47,059 bases of DNA from Methanobacteriota archaeon (GTDB lineage: Archaea > Halobacteriota > Methanosarcinia > Methanosarcinales > Methanosarcinaceae), in contig JAENZL010000008.1 in assembly GCA_016841265.1 (NCBI GenBank), forward strand, positions 59,085-106,143. Reading direction: 5' to 3'. Every line of letters begins with the position of its first letter. Within the stretch, counting starts at the first letter, position 1. Positions 32,851 to 42,307 of this stretch are shown in pieces. The notes below the pieces were generated by a model, which made no database searches, had not been told where the DNA came from, and saw only the letters and a program-made list of their open reading frames with translations. The position numbers were made by a program, and so were the translations under genes.

Positions 32851-34119
32851 TTATTCTCCAGGGATCACTGCCCTTTCGAAATTCTCTTTTTCAACCAGGA
32901 CCTTTGTGGCATCAATCCCTACTTTGGTTGTCGTCCCGTCCGGGGCTCCCCGCGGGTCCAGGGAACTGCCGCGGACGTTGGGGATGGTCAGGATGTCAAT
33001 GTCCCCTTTGACTCGCGTGGCTATCGCAAATTCCACGTCATTCGGGTCAAAGATGTTGATGTCCTCGTCTACCACGACAACGTGCTTGAGGCTGGTGTGT
33101 GCGGCAAAGGCAGCCATGATGGCATTTTTCCCGTCGCCTTCGGTCTGCTTTTCGATTTGCACCACGGCATGGAGGTAGCAGCACCCTCCTTCGGTCAGCA
33201 CCACGTTTTTGACAGTGGTTACTTCCCCTACTGATCTGTAAATTCGGGGTTCGTAGGGCACGCCCATCATAAGGAGGTGTTCCGGGCCCGAGGGGAGGAT
33301 TCCGTGGTAGATCGGGTCTTTCCTGTGGATTACCCGGGTGATGTGGATTACCGGTTCCTTCCTTACATGGTCGTAAGTCCCGGTTATGTCCACGAAGGGG
33401 CCTTCATCTACCCTTTCCACAGGGTCGATGTAGCCTTCGAGCACGATTTCGGAGTGAGGGACCTTTACTCCGTTTTCGCATTCAAAGAGTTCTACCGGAG
33501 CCCCTTTAAGAGCCGATGCATACTCAAACTCCTTTCCAACGGGCACTCTTGTGGATGTCGCGTAGATTATTGTGGGGTCACAGCCGAGCACGATTGCAAT
33601 AGGCAGGGGTTCGCCCTTTTCCGCGGCTTTCTTATGCAGGAGATATGTATGCCTTGGTGGGACAAGGCGGGCTGCAAGTTTGTCTTTTCCTGCCAGCATG
33701 AGCCTGTGGATAGAAGCGTTCATGCTACCCTCATATTCGGAAACAACTATTCCTGCTGTGATGTAAGGGGCACCGTCTTTTTCAAAATGGGTAAGAATGG
33801 GAAGTTTTGTCAGATCCACTTCCTCTTCCACAACTTCAAGGGTAGGGGATTCGGATACGAGCTTTACCTCTCCTTTGGGGGAGACTTCCGAAAGTTTTCG
33901 GATGATCTCTTCTTTAGGAACCCCCAGCATGGAAGCCAGTTCTTCTCTTGATCCCAGGAGGTTCATAATGACTTTCGAGCCTGAAATGTCGTGGAAAAGA
34001 ATGGGGGCTTTTGTTTGCTTTGCAATTCTCGAAGCTTCAAATTCGGGAGAAACGGGATGTTGAATTTCTACCAGTTTTCCGTTCGTTTTCAACTGGTCGA
34101 TGAAATCTCTAAAAATCAT
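32851..34119 (-). CDS. UbiD-family decarboxylase (anhydromevalonate phosphate type)
   Basis: A 422-aa prenylated-FMN-dependent decarboxylase. UbiD landmarks are NLLGSREELASMLG near 53, SMNASIHRLMLAGKDKLAARLVPPRH near 132-157 (cofactor and metal region), IAIVLGCDPTIIYATSTRVP near 177, and the catalytic Glu-Arg-Glu network plausibly from EIVLEGYIDP and ERVDEGPFVDITGTYD near 225-250. Alongside AcnX the expected role is decarboxylating trans-anhydromevalonate 5-phosphate to isopentenyl phosphate, feeding archaeal lipid synthesis. An aromatic-acid (UbiD proper) role is the alternative, but the gene order argues for the mevalonate step. It is first in an apparent UbiD-AcnX(L)-AcnX(S) operon. UbiX and isopentenyl phosphate kinase are not in the window. 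Confidence 0.9.
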   Translation of the reverse strand: MIFRDFIDQLKTNGKLVEIQHPVSPEFEASRIAKQTKAPILFHDISGSKVIMNLLGSREELASMLGVPKEEIIRKLSEVSPKGEVKLVSESPTLEVVEEEVDLTKLPILTHFEKDGAPYITAGIVVSEYEGSMNASIHRLMLAGKDKLAARLVPPRHTYLLHKKAAEKGEPLPIAIVLGCDPTIIYATSTRVPVGKEFEYASALKGAPVELFECENGVKVPHSEIVLEGYIDPVERVDEGPFVDITGTYDHVRKEPVIHITRVIHRKDPIYHGILPSGPEHLLMMGVPYEPRIYRSVGEVTTVKNVVLTEGGCCYLHAVVQIEKQTEGDGKNAIMAAFAAHTSLKHVVVVDEDINIFDPNDVEFAIATRVKGDIDILTIPNVRGSSLDPRGAPDGTTTKVGIDATKVLVEKENFERAVIPGE

Positions 34120-34505
34120 GGGTATCTGGCTATCAAAAAGCTCTTAGATGATAAAAAGATTATCCGGCTTTTACATTTTTTGGGGCATATAGAATATGTG
34201 GGAGCCGGGTAGATAGATACCTTGCAGCTACGTATAGGACACGAGCTGGATCTGATGGTTGTGGAACTTGAAAAGGAACCGGGTAGATAGATATCTTGCA
34301 GCTACGTATGGAACCGGGGCCAGGTAGATCGGGAAAAATTAGGTTTACTGGAAAGCAGAAAAAGGCATTTTTAAATTAAGATCCGAAACAAGGGCACAGT
34401 CAGATCAGAAAAAAGGTGTAAATAAGCATGAGCAGGGATTTTTTTCCCTGCGGCACGGAATTTATCTGTGATTTTTTATCTGTGATTTTTTATCTGTGAT
34501 TTGCT
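34120..34505. other. Intergenic region with two repeat types
   Basis: No gene. Contains a ~40-bp direct repeat (34201-34240 and 34275-34313, period ~74 bp), a hairpin GCAGGG-attttttt-CCCTGC at 34432-34451, and three tandem copies of tttttatctgtga near 34464-34502. The hairpin and repeats follow the stop of the minus-strand citrate synthase and could act in termination. Confidence 0.75.
34201..34313. repeat. ~40-bp direct repeat, two copies plus a fragment
   Basis: 34201-34240 (ggagccgggtagatagatac...) and 34275-34313 (ggaaccgggtagatagatat...) differ at three positions. A fragment (gaaccggggccaggtagatcg) follows at about 34310-34331. It lies in the 5' region of the UbiD-family gene, so it may be a transcription-control site or simple duplication. 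Confidence 0.85.
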
Positions 34506-35573
34506 TCAAAGCTCGTCCAGCATAAAGGCGCGGGGCCTGATAATTCTTTTCTTGGAATACTGGTCAAAGCAGTGAGCGATCCAGCCTGAAACCCTGCCGA
34601 TGGCAAAAATCGAGGTTGCAAGGTGTGGGGGAATTTCCAGGTACTTGTATATGACACCGGAATAGAAGTCCACGTTCGGGTAGATGGGTTTCTTTCTCTT
34701 TTCTACGAGTTCGCGAAGGACCGTTTTTTCAAGCTCTTCTGCAGTCTCGTACCATCTCATGTCCCCATTTGTTTCTGCCAGTTGCTTTGCAAGTTCTTTG
34801 AAAAGTATGCCCCTGGGGTCATAGGTTTTGTAGACCCTATGCCCGAAGCCCATTATTTTTTCTTTATTTTCAATCTTCTTGAGGATGAATTCCTCTGCGT
34901 TTTCAGGGCTGGAAACTTCCTCAAGCATGTCCATGACCTTCAGCCTGGCCCCTCCGTGCAGTGGACCCTTGAGTGTGCAGAGCCCGGAAACAATTGCAGA
35001 GTACAGGTCCGAGCAGGTGGATGCCGTGATTCTTGAAGAAAATGTGGAAGCGTTTAGCTCGTGCTCTGCACTGAGGATAAAGTCCTTTTCCATAACTTCG
35101 GCTTCCAGCTCCGTAGGCTGACTTCCCCTGAGCATGTAAAGGAAATTTGCTCCGTGGGGAAGCGTAGGATCCGGAGAAACCGGTTCTTTCCCGTTTGATA
35201 TCCTGTGATATGCTGCAACTATGGTCGGGATCCCGGATATTAAACGTATGGCTTTTTTCGTATTCCCTTCCAGGGACTCGTCTTCCAGGTCAGGATCGAA
35301 TTGTGACATGTAAGAAACTATGGTCCGCAGTGCTTCCATTGAATCGATATTGAGGTTGCACATACGGATTATGTCAATTACCCCATCTTCGATTTCCCGC
35401 TCTCCCCTCAGGCGGGCTGAAAAATCGGCAAGCTCCTCCTCATTGGGGAGTTCACCCTGAATAAGCAGATAGGAAATGGCATCGTAGGGTAGATCAACTA
35501 ACTCGTTAATGTCTATTTCCCTGTATTTCAGAATGCCCTCCAACCCGTCTATGAAACATATGCTCTTACTCAT
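34506..35573 (-). CDS. Citrate synthase, paralogue 1
   Basis: Start at ATG 35573 (355 aa, MSKSICFIDGLEGILKYREIDI), with GAGG six bases upstream; an in-frame TTG at 35606 would add eleven unlikely residues. Si-type citrate synthase condenses acetyl-CoA and oxaloacetate. Catalytic residues are visible: His in SAEHELNAS near 172, His in KIMGFGHRVY near 243, and Asp in YPNVDFYSG near 299. Length suits the small archaeal/bacterial dimer form. It is highly similar to the second copy at 39007, with aconitase between them on the same strand. It could also act as a methylcitrate synthase, which sequence alone cannot exclude. Confidence 0.9.
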   Translation of the reverse strand: MSKSICFIDGLEGILKYREIDINELVDLPYDAISYLLIQGELPNEEELADFSARLRGEREIEDGVIDIIRMCNLNIDSMEALRTIVSYMSQFDPDLEDESLEGNTKKAIRLISGIPTIVAAYHRISNGKEPVSPDPTLPHGANFLYMLRGSQPTELEAEVMEKDFILSAEHELNASTFSSRITASTCSDLYSAIVSGLCTLKGPLHGGARLKVMDMLEEVSSPENAEEFILKKIENKEKIMGFGHRVYKTYDPRGILFKELAKQLAETNGDMRWYETAEELEKTVLRELVEKRKKPIYPNVDFYSGVIYKYLEIPPHLATSIFAIGRVSGWIAHCFDQYSKKRIIRPRAFMLDEL

Positions 35574-36104
35574 TTTATACCTCACAGTTTGCCTAGAGTA
35601 TTCCAAAAAATTTTACAACTGGGGAATCCTCTGCTTATACGCAAAAAGCGTATGGGGAAAGGACCTCTCTCATCAAGGCCCAAAAATTAGGATAATAATG
35701 CACTTCTATTATTGACGAATAAGTATATTAAATTTGTTGAATACTGCACTCAACTATAAAAATAAAATCAGTCTGTGTGTCCTCTTTCTTTCAGTTTTCT
35801 GGGCTTTTATTTCCTGTATGAAGGGGACCTACTCTGAGATTTTTCGTGAGTTTTTCGGTTTTCAGGTCTACGTTTTTAAAGAAAAATGTTAACTCAATAA
35901 AATTACTATACATTACTATAAATTACTCTAGATTACTATTAATTATAAATCACTATATATTTATATAAATGATGTTTATATTATCTCCACCAGGCCATAT
36001 ATTGGGGCTAATATGTATGGATTTTTACTGCCCACCTTTATATTCACATTGATTTATTTATATATTGGTAAAAGTGGATAATCCGAAGATTCCCACTTCT
36101 GCGT
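35574..36104. other. AT-rich promoter region upstream of citrate synthase 1
   Basis: No gene. Positions about 35895-35965 contain five or so irregular copies of attacta(t/a) in very AT-rich DNA (acattactataaattactctagattactattaattataaatcac). This region is also the 3' flank of aconitase. The separation of ~530 bp from aconitase argues that citrate synthase 1 has its own promoter. Confidence 0.65.
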
Positions 36105-38909
36105 TTACTTTTCGATCACCATATCCCTCAGGAACTTATGCAAAATTCCTCCGTTCCTGTAATATTCCAGCTCCACGATTGAGTCCAGCCTCACAATTAC
36201 CCTGAAGTCGTTTTCTCCTCCTCTCTCGTCCCTGGCTTTCACGGTAAGTTCTCCCCCTGGCTCCATGTTTCCGATGCCCAGGATATCGTATGTCTCCCTG
36301 CCCTTGAGTCCGAAAATGTCTGCATTATCGCCTTCTTTGAACTGGAGGGGAAGGACTCCCATGCCAACCAGGTTGCTCCGGTGGATGCGCTCGAAAGATT
36401 CTGCAAGCACGGCTTTTACTCCCAGGAGGAAAGTGCCTTTGGCAGCCCAGTCCCGCGAACTGCCTGTCCCGTATTCCCTGCCAGCGATCACAATAAGGGG
36501 GACCCGGTTCTCCGCGTACAGCATTGCAGCATCGTAGATTGTCATCTCCTCTGGCAGTTCCGGCGGGATAGTCCCTTCGTGCAGGTGGTAGACGGTCCAG
36601 CCTCCCTCCCGGTCCACTAGCCTGTTCCTGAGCCGGATGTTTCCGAAAGTCCCGCGCATCATCACCTCGTGGTTGCCCCTGCGGGAGCCGTAGGAATTGA
36701 AGTATGCAGGGTCGACTCCCCAGGAAAGCAGGTACTTGCCCGCAGGCCCCTCTTCCGGAATTGCCCCTGCCGGAGAAATGTGGTCCGTGGTGATGCTGTC
36801 CCCGAAAAGGCCCAGGACCCTTGCGCCCCTGATGTCCCCCGGTACCTGTGAGGTCAGCGGGAAGTCCATGAAATAAGGCGGCTCCTGGATGTAGGTGGAT
36901 TTCTCGTTCCAGGCGTAAAGGGTGCCTTCGGGAACGTCCAGTTCTTTCCAGAGTTTGGTGCCCTCCATGACTCCCGAATACTCTTTTTCGAACATTGACG
37001 GTTTAATCGTATGCTTTATGACCTCCCTTATCTCCTCTTCTCCGGGCCAGATGTCCTTGAGGTAGACAGGCTGTCCGTTTGGGTCATACGCCAGGGGTTC
37101 GGTTTCCAGGTCTATGTTCACAGTTCCAGCTATTGCATATGCAAGCACCAGGGGTGGGGAGGCCAGGTAGTTGGCGCGGACAAGGGGGTTGATCCTGCCC
37201 TCAAAGTTCCTGTTCCCGCTGAGGACTGCCGCTACGGTCAGGTCCTTTTCTTCAACTTCCTTTGCAATGTATTCGGGCAGAGGGCCGCTGTTTCCTATGC
37301 AGGTAGTGCAGCCGTAGCCCACCTGGTGGAAACCGAGGGCTTCCAGGTAAGGTAGGAGTCCGGCTGCCCCGAGGTATTCCGTGACTACCCTGGACCCGGG
37401 GGAGAGGCTTGTTTTGACATAGGGTTTTACGTTCAGGCCCCTCTCAACGGCTTTTTTTGCGAGCAGTCCGGCTCCTATGAGAACTGAGGGGTTTGAGGTG
37501 TTAGTGCAGGAAGTAATGGCTGCAATAACCACAGAGCCGTGAGTGACTTTGAGTTCTTTCTTTGCATACCTCTCATAATCTGCCCTGTCGTGCCTTACTT
37601 TCTCTCCCTCTAGCCGGTCCCCGCCTTCCTCCATCCAGCGCTGGTACGCAGAGTCCCGGTGAAGTTCAATTCCGGCTTCTTTCTTCCGGGCAAAAGCTTT
37701 CCGCATGGTCTCGTGGAAATTCTCGGGCATCTCGCCGAGGAAGATCCTGTCTTGCGGTCTTTTCGGGCCTGCAAGGCAGGGCTTGACCGTGCTCATGTCC
37801 AGCTCCAGGGTGCTGCTGAAGACCGGTTCGGGTTTGTGGATTGAGTAGAGAAGGTCCTGGGCTTCAAGGTATTTTTGTACAAGGTCTAGCTGTTCTTCGT
37901 TTCTGCCGGTCCTCCGGAGGTAGTCCAGGGTTTCGGCATCCGGGGGGAATATCCCCAGGGTTGCCCCGTATTCGGGGGCCATGTTGGAAAGCGTGGCCCT
38001 GTCCGGAAGACGGAGGGAGCTCAAGCCGGGCCCGTAAAATTCCACGAATTTGCCCACAACCCCGTGGTCCCTTAGCATTTTGGTTACGGTCAGGACAAGG
38101 TCAGTTGCCGTGATCCCTGGATCCAGTTTTCCATAGAGCTTGAAGCCCACCACTTCCGGGACCGGCATATAATAGGGCTGCCCGAGCATCACGGCTTCGG
38201 CTTCAATACCTCCCACTCCCCATCCTACTACACCTATCCCGTTGATCATGGTCGTGTGGGAATCGGTCCCTACCAGGGTGTCCGGAAATGCGAACAATTC
38301 CCCCTCCCTTTCTTTCAGGTGCACCAGGGGAGCGAGGTACTCGAGGTTCACCTGATGGATTATGCCTCTTCCCGGAGGGACCACCCTGAAGTTATCAAAG
38401 GCTTCCTGAGCCCAGCGCAGGACCGAATACCGTTCCCTGTTGCGTTCGAACTCCTTTTCCTCGTTTTCTTTCAGGGCGTATGCCGTCCCGTAGTAGTCCA
38501 CCTGCACGGAATGGTCAATGACAAGATCTGCAGGGATAACCGGATTTATTTCCCCCGGGTCGCCTCCCAGGCGCTGCGTGGCCGAGCGGAGTGCTGCAAG
38601 GTCCACCACGGCAGGGACGCCTGTGAAATCCTGCAAGACAACCCTGGAAGGGATGAAAGGGATATCTCTTCTCGGGACGTTTTTTGGGTCCCAGCGGGCC
38701 AGGGCTTCCACGTCCTCTAATGTTATGATGTGCCTGTCAGTGTCTGCATGCCGCAGCAGGGATTCCAGCAAAATCCTGATAGAATAGGGGAGCAGGGAAA
38801 TCTCTTCGAAACCCTGTTCTTCCAGTTTGTTCAGGCGGTAAATCGTCACTTCTCCGGCAGCAGTCTCAATACTGTCTCGTACACCAAAAGGATCCGGACC
38901 TTCTCTCAT
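36105..38909 (-). CDS. acnA: Aconitate hydratase, AcnA/IRP type
   Basis: This 934-aa [4Fe-4S] enzyme isomerises citrate to isocitrate through aconitate. Cluster cysteines are seen in [14 protein letters not shown] near residue 467 and [15 protein letters not shown] near 533-536, and substrate motifs in [26 protein letters not shown] near 215-240. The C-terminal swivel domain holds [33 protein letters not shown] and [13 protein letters not shown], in which the catalytic Ser occurs. Full length agrees with the AcnA/IRP1 subfamily; RNA-binding activity cannot be judged. Placement between the two citrate synthases points to one pathway from acetyl-CoA and oxaloacetate toward isocitrate and 2-oxoglutarate. 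An isocitrate dehydrogenase is not in the window. Confidence 0.96.
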   Translation of the reverse strand: MREGPDPFGVRDSIETAAGEVTIYRLNKLEEQGFEEISLLPYSIRILLESLLRHADTDRHIITLEDVEALARWDPKNVPRRDIPFIPSRVVLQDFTGVPAVVDLAALRSATQRLGGDPGEINPVIPADLVIDHSVQVDYYGTAYALKENEEKEFERNRERYSVLRWAQEAFDNFRVVPPGRGIIHQVNLEYLAPLVHLKEREGELFAFPDTLVGTDSHTTMINGIGVVGWGVGGIEAEAVMLGQPYYMPVPEVVGFKLYGKLDPGITATDLVLTVTKMLRDHGVVGKFVEFYGPGLSSLRLPDRATLSNMAPEYGATLGIFPPDAETLDYLRRTGRNEEQLDLVQKYLEAQDLLYSIHKPEPVFSSTLELDMSTVKPCLAGPKRPQDRIFLGEMPENFHETMRKAFARKKEAGIELHRDSAYQRWMEEGGDRLEGEKVRHDRADYERYAKKELKVTHGSVVIAAITSCTNTSNPSVLIGAGLLAKKAVERGLNVKPYVKTSLSPGSRVVTEYLGAAGLLPYLEALGFHQVGYGCTTCIGNSGPLPEYIAKEVEEKDLTVAAVLSGNRNFEGRINPLVRANYLASPPLVLAYAIAGTVNIDLETEPLAYDPNGQPVYLKDIWPGEEEIREVIKHTIKPSMFEKEYSGVMEGTKLWKELDVPEGTLYAWNEKSTYIQEPPYFMDFPLTSQVPGDIRGARVLGLFGDSITTDHISPAGAIPEEGPAGKYLLSWGVDPAYFNSYGSRRGNHEVMMRGTFGNIRLRNRLVDREGGWTVYHLHEGTIPPELPEEMTIYDAAMLYAENRVPLIVIAGREYGTGSSRDWAAKGTFLLGVKAVLAESFERIHRSNLVGMGVLPLQFKEGDNADIFGLKGRETYDILGIGNMEPGGELTVKARDERGGENDFRVIVRLDSIVELEYYRNGGILHKFLRDMVIEK

Positions 38910-39006
38910 TTCTTTTCCTCCAGCAAAGGTGTGAAATTGAAGTAAAATGAACTTAAAAAATGTTAATTTCTGTGTTTATTTTCTTATACTGTGCGGCCTG
39001 GTGAGT

Positions 39007-40128
39007 TCAGGCTTTGAGGATTTTTGCAGGTTCAACATATTTTGCCCGCGGCCGAATAACCCTGTTGTCGGCGTACTGTTCCATGCAGTGAGCAATCCAG
39101 CCCGATATCCTGCCCGCAGCAAAGACCGCGGTTGCAAGCCGGGGCGGGATTTCAAGGTATTTGTACACAACTCCTGAATAAAAATCCACGTTCGGGTAGA
39201 GTGGTTTTCCTTTCTTTTCCATAAACTCCATGAAGAGTGTGTTTTCTATGTTTTCTGCGGTCCTGTACCACTGAGTGTCGCCTTTTGATTCCGCAAGCTG
39301 CTTTGCCAGTACTTTAAATATTATGGTTCGCGGGTCCTGGGTCATGTAGACTCTGTGCCCGAAGCCCATTATTTTCTCTTTGTTTGCGATCTTCTCCAGC
39401 ACGTATGCTTCTGCAGCTTCAGGAGCCGGGATTTCGTCAAGCATGTTCATGACCTCAATCCTCGCTCCTCCGTGCAGGGGGCCTTTCAGGGTGCAGATCC
39501 CGGTGATTATGGCCGAGTACAGGTCTGAGCAGGTGGATGCCGTGATTCTTGAAGCAAAACTGGATGCGTTGAGTTCGTGCTCCGCACTGAGGATGAAATC
39601 CTTTTCCATGGCTTCAGCTTCGACCTCTGTTGGCTTGCTCCCGTGCAGCATGTAGAGGAAATTTGCCCCATGGGAAAGTGTCGGGTCCGGAGAAACCGGA
39701 TCTTCCTCTTTTAATATCCTGCTGAAAGCCGCAATAATAGTGGGAAATTTTGCTACCAGGTTTGTGGCTTTTCGCAGGTTTGCTTCCTCGGAATTGTCGC
39801 TGAGGTCCGGGTCGCCGTGGGACATGTAGGAAATAGTCGTGCGCAGGGCATCCATGGCTTCTATATTGAAGTTGCAGGCCCGGACGACGTTCAGGACGTA
39901 TTCTCCTAGCTCCCTCTTTTCATTCAGCATGGCAGAATAAGCAGCAAGTTCATTATCATCCGGCACTTTGCCCCGAATGAGCAGATAGGATACGGCATCA
40001 TAGGGCAGGTGAACCAGGTTGTTAATGTCGAATCCCCTGTACCTCAAAACACCTTCAGTCCCATCTATGGAACTGACACCCGTTTCAAGGACAACTACGT
40101 TTTCAAGTCCTCTCTTCACTTCCTCCAC
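39007..40128 (-). CDS. Citrate synthase, paralogue 2
   Basis: This 373-aa enzyme uses a GTG start at 40128 (GGGGG seven bases upstream). It begins MEEVKRGLENVVVLETGVSSIDGTEGVLRYRGFDI, the full family N-terminus, about eighteen residues longer than the other copy. The catalytic triad is retained: His in SAEHELNAS, His in KIMGFGHRVY and Asp in YPNVDFYSG. Much of the sequence is identical to paralogue 1 in the catalytic half (SGWIAHC, ITASTCSDLYSAI). It sits 97 bp upstream of aconitase on the same strand, so it is the copy most likely co-transcribed with it. Whether the two copies differ in substrate or regulation is open. Confidence 0.92.
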   Translation of the reverse strand: MEEVKRGLENVVVLETGVSSIDGTEGVLRYRGFDINNLVHLPYDAVSYLLIRGKVPDDNELAAYSAMLNEKRELGEYVLNVVRACNFNIEAMDALRTTISYMSHGDPDLSDNSEEANLRKATNLVAKFPTIIAAFSRILKEEDPVSPDPTLSHGANFLYMLHGSKPTEVEAEAMEKDFILSAEHELNASSFASRITASTCSDLYSAIITGICTLKGPLHGGARIEVMNMLDEIPAPEAAEAYVLEKIANKEKIMGFGHRVYMTQDPRTIIFKVLAKQLAESKGDTQWYRTAENIENTLFMEFMEKKGKPLYPNVDFYSGVVYKYLEIPPRLATAVFAAGRISGWIAHCMEQYADNRVIRPRAKYVEPAKILKA

Positions 40129-40349
40129 TCAGAAACCCCCATTAATGATGTTATGGAAAATGATAGTATAACAAATATATACTGCCGAGTATAATAATAT
40201 TGGTGATACTAATGAAAGAAGGGGGAAGTGAAATAGCTTCGAAGCTCTGTTTTTTCAGCTTTCCCTGATGGCAAATCGTCACTTAAAGAGGAAGTTCAAA
40301 AAAAGGATGAGAGGTAAAAATCGGGGAAAAGGAGATTAGTCTCTGAATT

Positions 40350-41105
40350 TCAGTTTCTCCTGCGCCCGAATACTCCAATCAGCCCGAGAACTGCGATTAC
40401 CGGGACTGCGATAGTCGAAAATTCAGGTATGTCTTGTGACTTGATTGTTGCTGCTTTTATTTTCATTGAAAGATCCTGCCCGGTTGGTGGCTTATCACCT
40501 GTCCAGCTCATTGTCAAATTTCCTTCCAACGTAAATCCGTTTCTCAGGCATGGATCTATATTTTTTATCCAGAGAATGTCCACTTCCGGATTATCCCCTT
40601 CGAAAGCGATGTTTCTTCCCACTTCCTGCCCGTTTAGATTGAGATTTTCGATATGGATTCTTGAGTTACATTTCGCGTTTCCTCTTATAAACAGGTCCGT
40701 GAAACTTTCATCGGATGGGAGTGTGTAACTCAGTGTTTTCTCACAAATTTCAAATGTTACGTTCCCGCTATTTTGATCATAGCTTAATATAAATGGTTCT
40801 GTTTTCCCACTGCCCCAGCAATAGTCCGCAGTGTCCCCGTCATTTTCATTATCTCCCCCACAAAGTTTGAGTTCGTGGTTTCCCCCACCATACCTACCTC
40901 CTCCTGTGCTTACATCATTGTTTGCAATCCACGCGTGAGCTGTGAAAGCTTCGTTTTCAATAAGATCATACATCTCACTGTCGGAATCCAAATGTTCTAC
41001 AGTAATGGTTGCCGATGCGGCCGGAACCATGAATGAAAGCACCACAAGCAAAAGCAGTAAGTCAATGAGTGCTCTTTTAAGCAGCCTGGTCTTTTCTCCA
41101 GCCAA
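40350..41105 (-). CDS. Exported protein with PEF-CTERM anchor
   Basis: This 251-aa protein starts with an N-terminal signal peptide (ALIDLLLLLVVLSFMVPAASA, residues 12-32) and ends with PEFSTIAVPVIAVLGLIGVF followed by GRRRN, a PEF-CTERM sorting tripartite signal (PEF motif, hydrophobic helix, basic tail). Family knowledge: such tails are recognised by archaeosortase-type enzymes, which release and re-anchor the protein, usually on glycolipid or S-layer. The mature domain (about 33-225) is unrecognised, with several cysteines (CGGDNEND, YCWGSG, EICEKTL, NAKCNSR, DPCLRNG) that may form disulfides. The gene is solitary. No archaeosortase is in the window. Confidence 0.85.
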   Translation of the reverse strand: MAGEKTRLLKRALIDLLLLLVVLSFMVPAASATITVEHLDSDSEMYDLIENEAFTAHAWIANNDVSTGGGRYGGGNHELKLCGGDNENDGDTADYCWGSGKTEPFILSYDQNSGNVTFEICEKTLSYTLPSDESFTDLFIRGNAKCNSRIHIENLNLNGQEVGRNIAFEGDNPEVDILWIKNIDPCLRNGFTLEGNLTMSWTGDKPPTGQDLSMKIKAATIKSQDIPEFSTIAVPVIAVLGLIGVFGRRRN

Positions 41106-41435
41106 CTGAAAGTGAAATATTGTGATATGTGTTCCCCCATGCGATTTTCATTTATGAACTATAAAAGTAGTATGTACCCTCTGGATAAATAATTTTTTAT
41201 AGTATATCTCTTTATAAATATATCTTAAATGATTGGGTATGTTTCTGAGTATTAATACGGGGAACATTGGGTTTCAATTTGGATTTTTAGAATCAATCTC
41301 ATGTTTCAACGTAAGAAATTTCTGAATACGTATGGAAAACAATTTTAGATCTTATGCCATAACTATGAATTGATATTGGAATCATATTAGTTTTGAAATC
41401 CTTTTCGATAGAAAAATCACTTAATTCTTGACAAT
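41106..41435. other. AT-rich intergenic region
   Basis: Divergent gap between the PEF-CTERM protein and the plus-strand gene at 41436. Very AT-rich with several TATA-like runs on both strands (for example near 41190-41225). No repeat, RNA or frame stands out. Confidence 0.7.
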
Positions 41436-42230
41436 ATGAAGAGTGTGAACCACTTGCTCAAAAACAAAGGGGATATATTCGACAGGCTTTCAAATGCCGA
41501 ATACAGAATCAAAAGAAAATATAAAAAAAGAAATACCTCCTCAAGCGATGCTCTTAGAGGAAATATTCAGGTTATTGATGCCGATTTTGTTGAGGTGAAA
41601 AAAGAGCTTCCTGATGAGCTGCTCCTGGGAACCGGAAGAGGTAATCGCGAATCTGTAGATGACGAATATGTAGCCGGCGAGTCTGCTGATGGTGGGTCAG
41701 ATGATGGCGAGTCTGTAGAAAACCTGATTGAATACCTGAAAGGCTGTTCAAGTGAAGAACTCTCCGATATCTTAGAAGAACTTCTCCGAGTAATGGAGCG
41801 CAAAGGTGCAGGAAGCGAGTGCCCGAAAGACGCGGGGTCAGGGATGCGTGGGGGCAAAAAGGAAAGGGTCAGGGAAATCTCAAAAAACGTTTTTGAAAAT
41901 CTGTCCCGGGTAGCTTCGAGGGAAGGGTCAAGGATAAAAGAAGCTTCGAAGAGTGCAGGTTCAAAAGCTTCCAGGCTGGCATATGAAAATAAGGATTCCG
42001 TAAAGGAGGTTTCCGGAAAGATTTACTGCAGGTTGAGATATTCCAGCCCCGAAGAACGCAAAACGATCCTGATGTTCCTGCTTCAGGTCATAATCCTCAG
42101 AAAGCCGGCTCTTGGTAAAAATCCTGCTTTCCTGCTCCTGCTGCAGAGCCTGAGTAACTCTATCCTGAGCAGGGAAGAAGTCGAGAAACTTGTAAAAGGC
42201 ATAAGCAAGTTATTAAAGCGCAGGGCTTGA
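41436..42230 (+). CDS. Uncharacterised charged protein
   Basis: I do not recognise this 264-aa protein. Order of features: a basic N-terminus (residues 1-40, KRKYKKRNTSSSD), an acidic serine/glycine-rich stretch (about 55-95, ESVDDEYVAGESADGGSDDG), an amphipathic ENLIEYLKGCSSEELSDILEELLRVM helix pair near 95-120, a Lys/Ser/Glu-rich middle (130-205) and a hydrophobic-leaning C-terminal part TILMFLLQVIILRKPAL then AFLLLLQSLSNSIL, ending KGISKLLKRRA. It may be a membrane-peripheral or helical bundle protein. ATG 41436 has no good Shine-Dalgarno, so the message may be leaderless. It is convergent with the VWA gene, so any link to it is weak. Confidence 0.75.
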   Translation: MKSVNHLLKNKGDIFDRLSNAEYRIKRKYKKRNTSSSDALRGNIQVIDADFVEVKKELPDELLLGTGRGNRESVDDEYVAGESADGGSDDGESVENLIEYLKGCSSEELSDILEELLRVMERKGAGSECPKDAGSGMRGGKKERVREISKNVFENLSRVASREGSRIKEASKSAGSKASRLAYENKDSVKEVSGKIYCRLRYSSPEERKTILMFLLQVIILRKPALGKNPAFLLLLQSLSNSILSREEVEKLVKGISKLLKRRA

Positions 42231-42307
42231 TGCCGATTCAATTGACAGTAACTCCCGATTCATCTATCATGATTTCATTTTTGGAAGTGGTACTGAGACT
42301 AGTGTTT

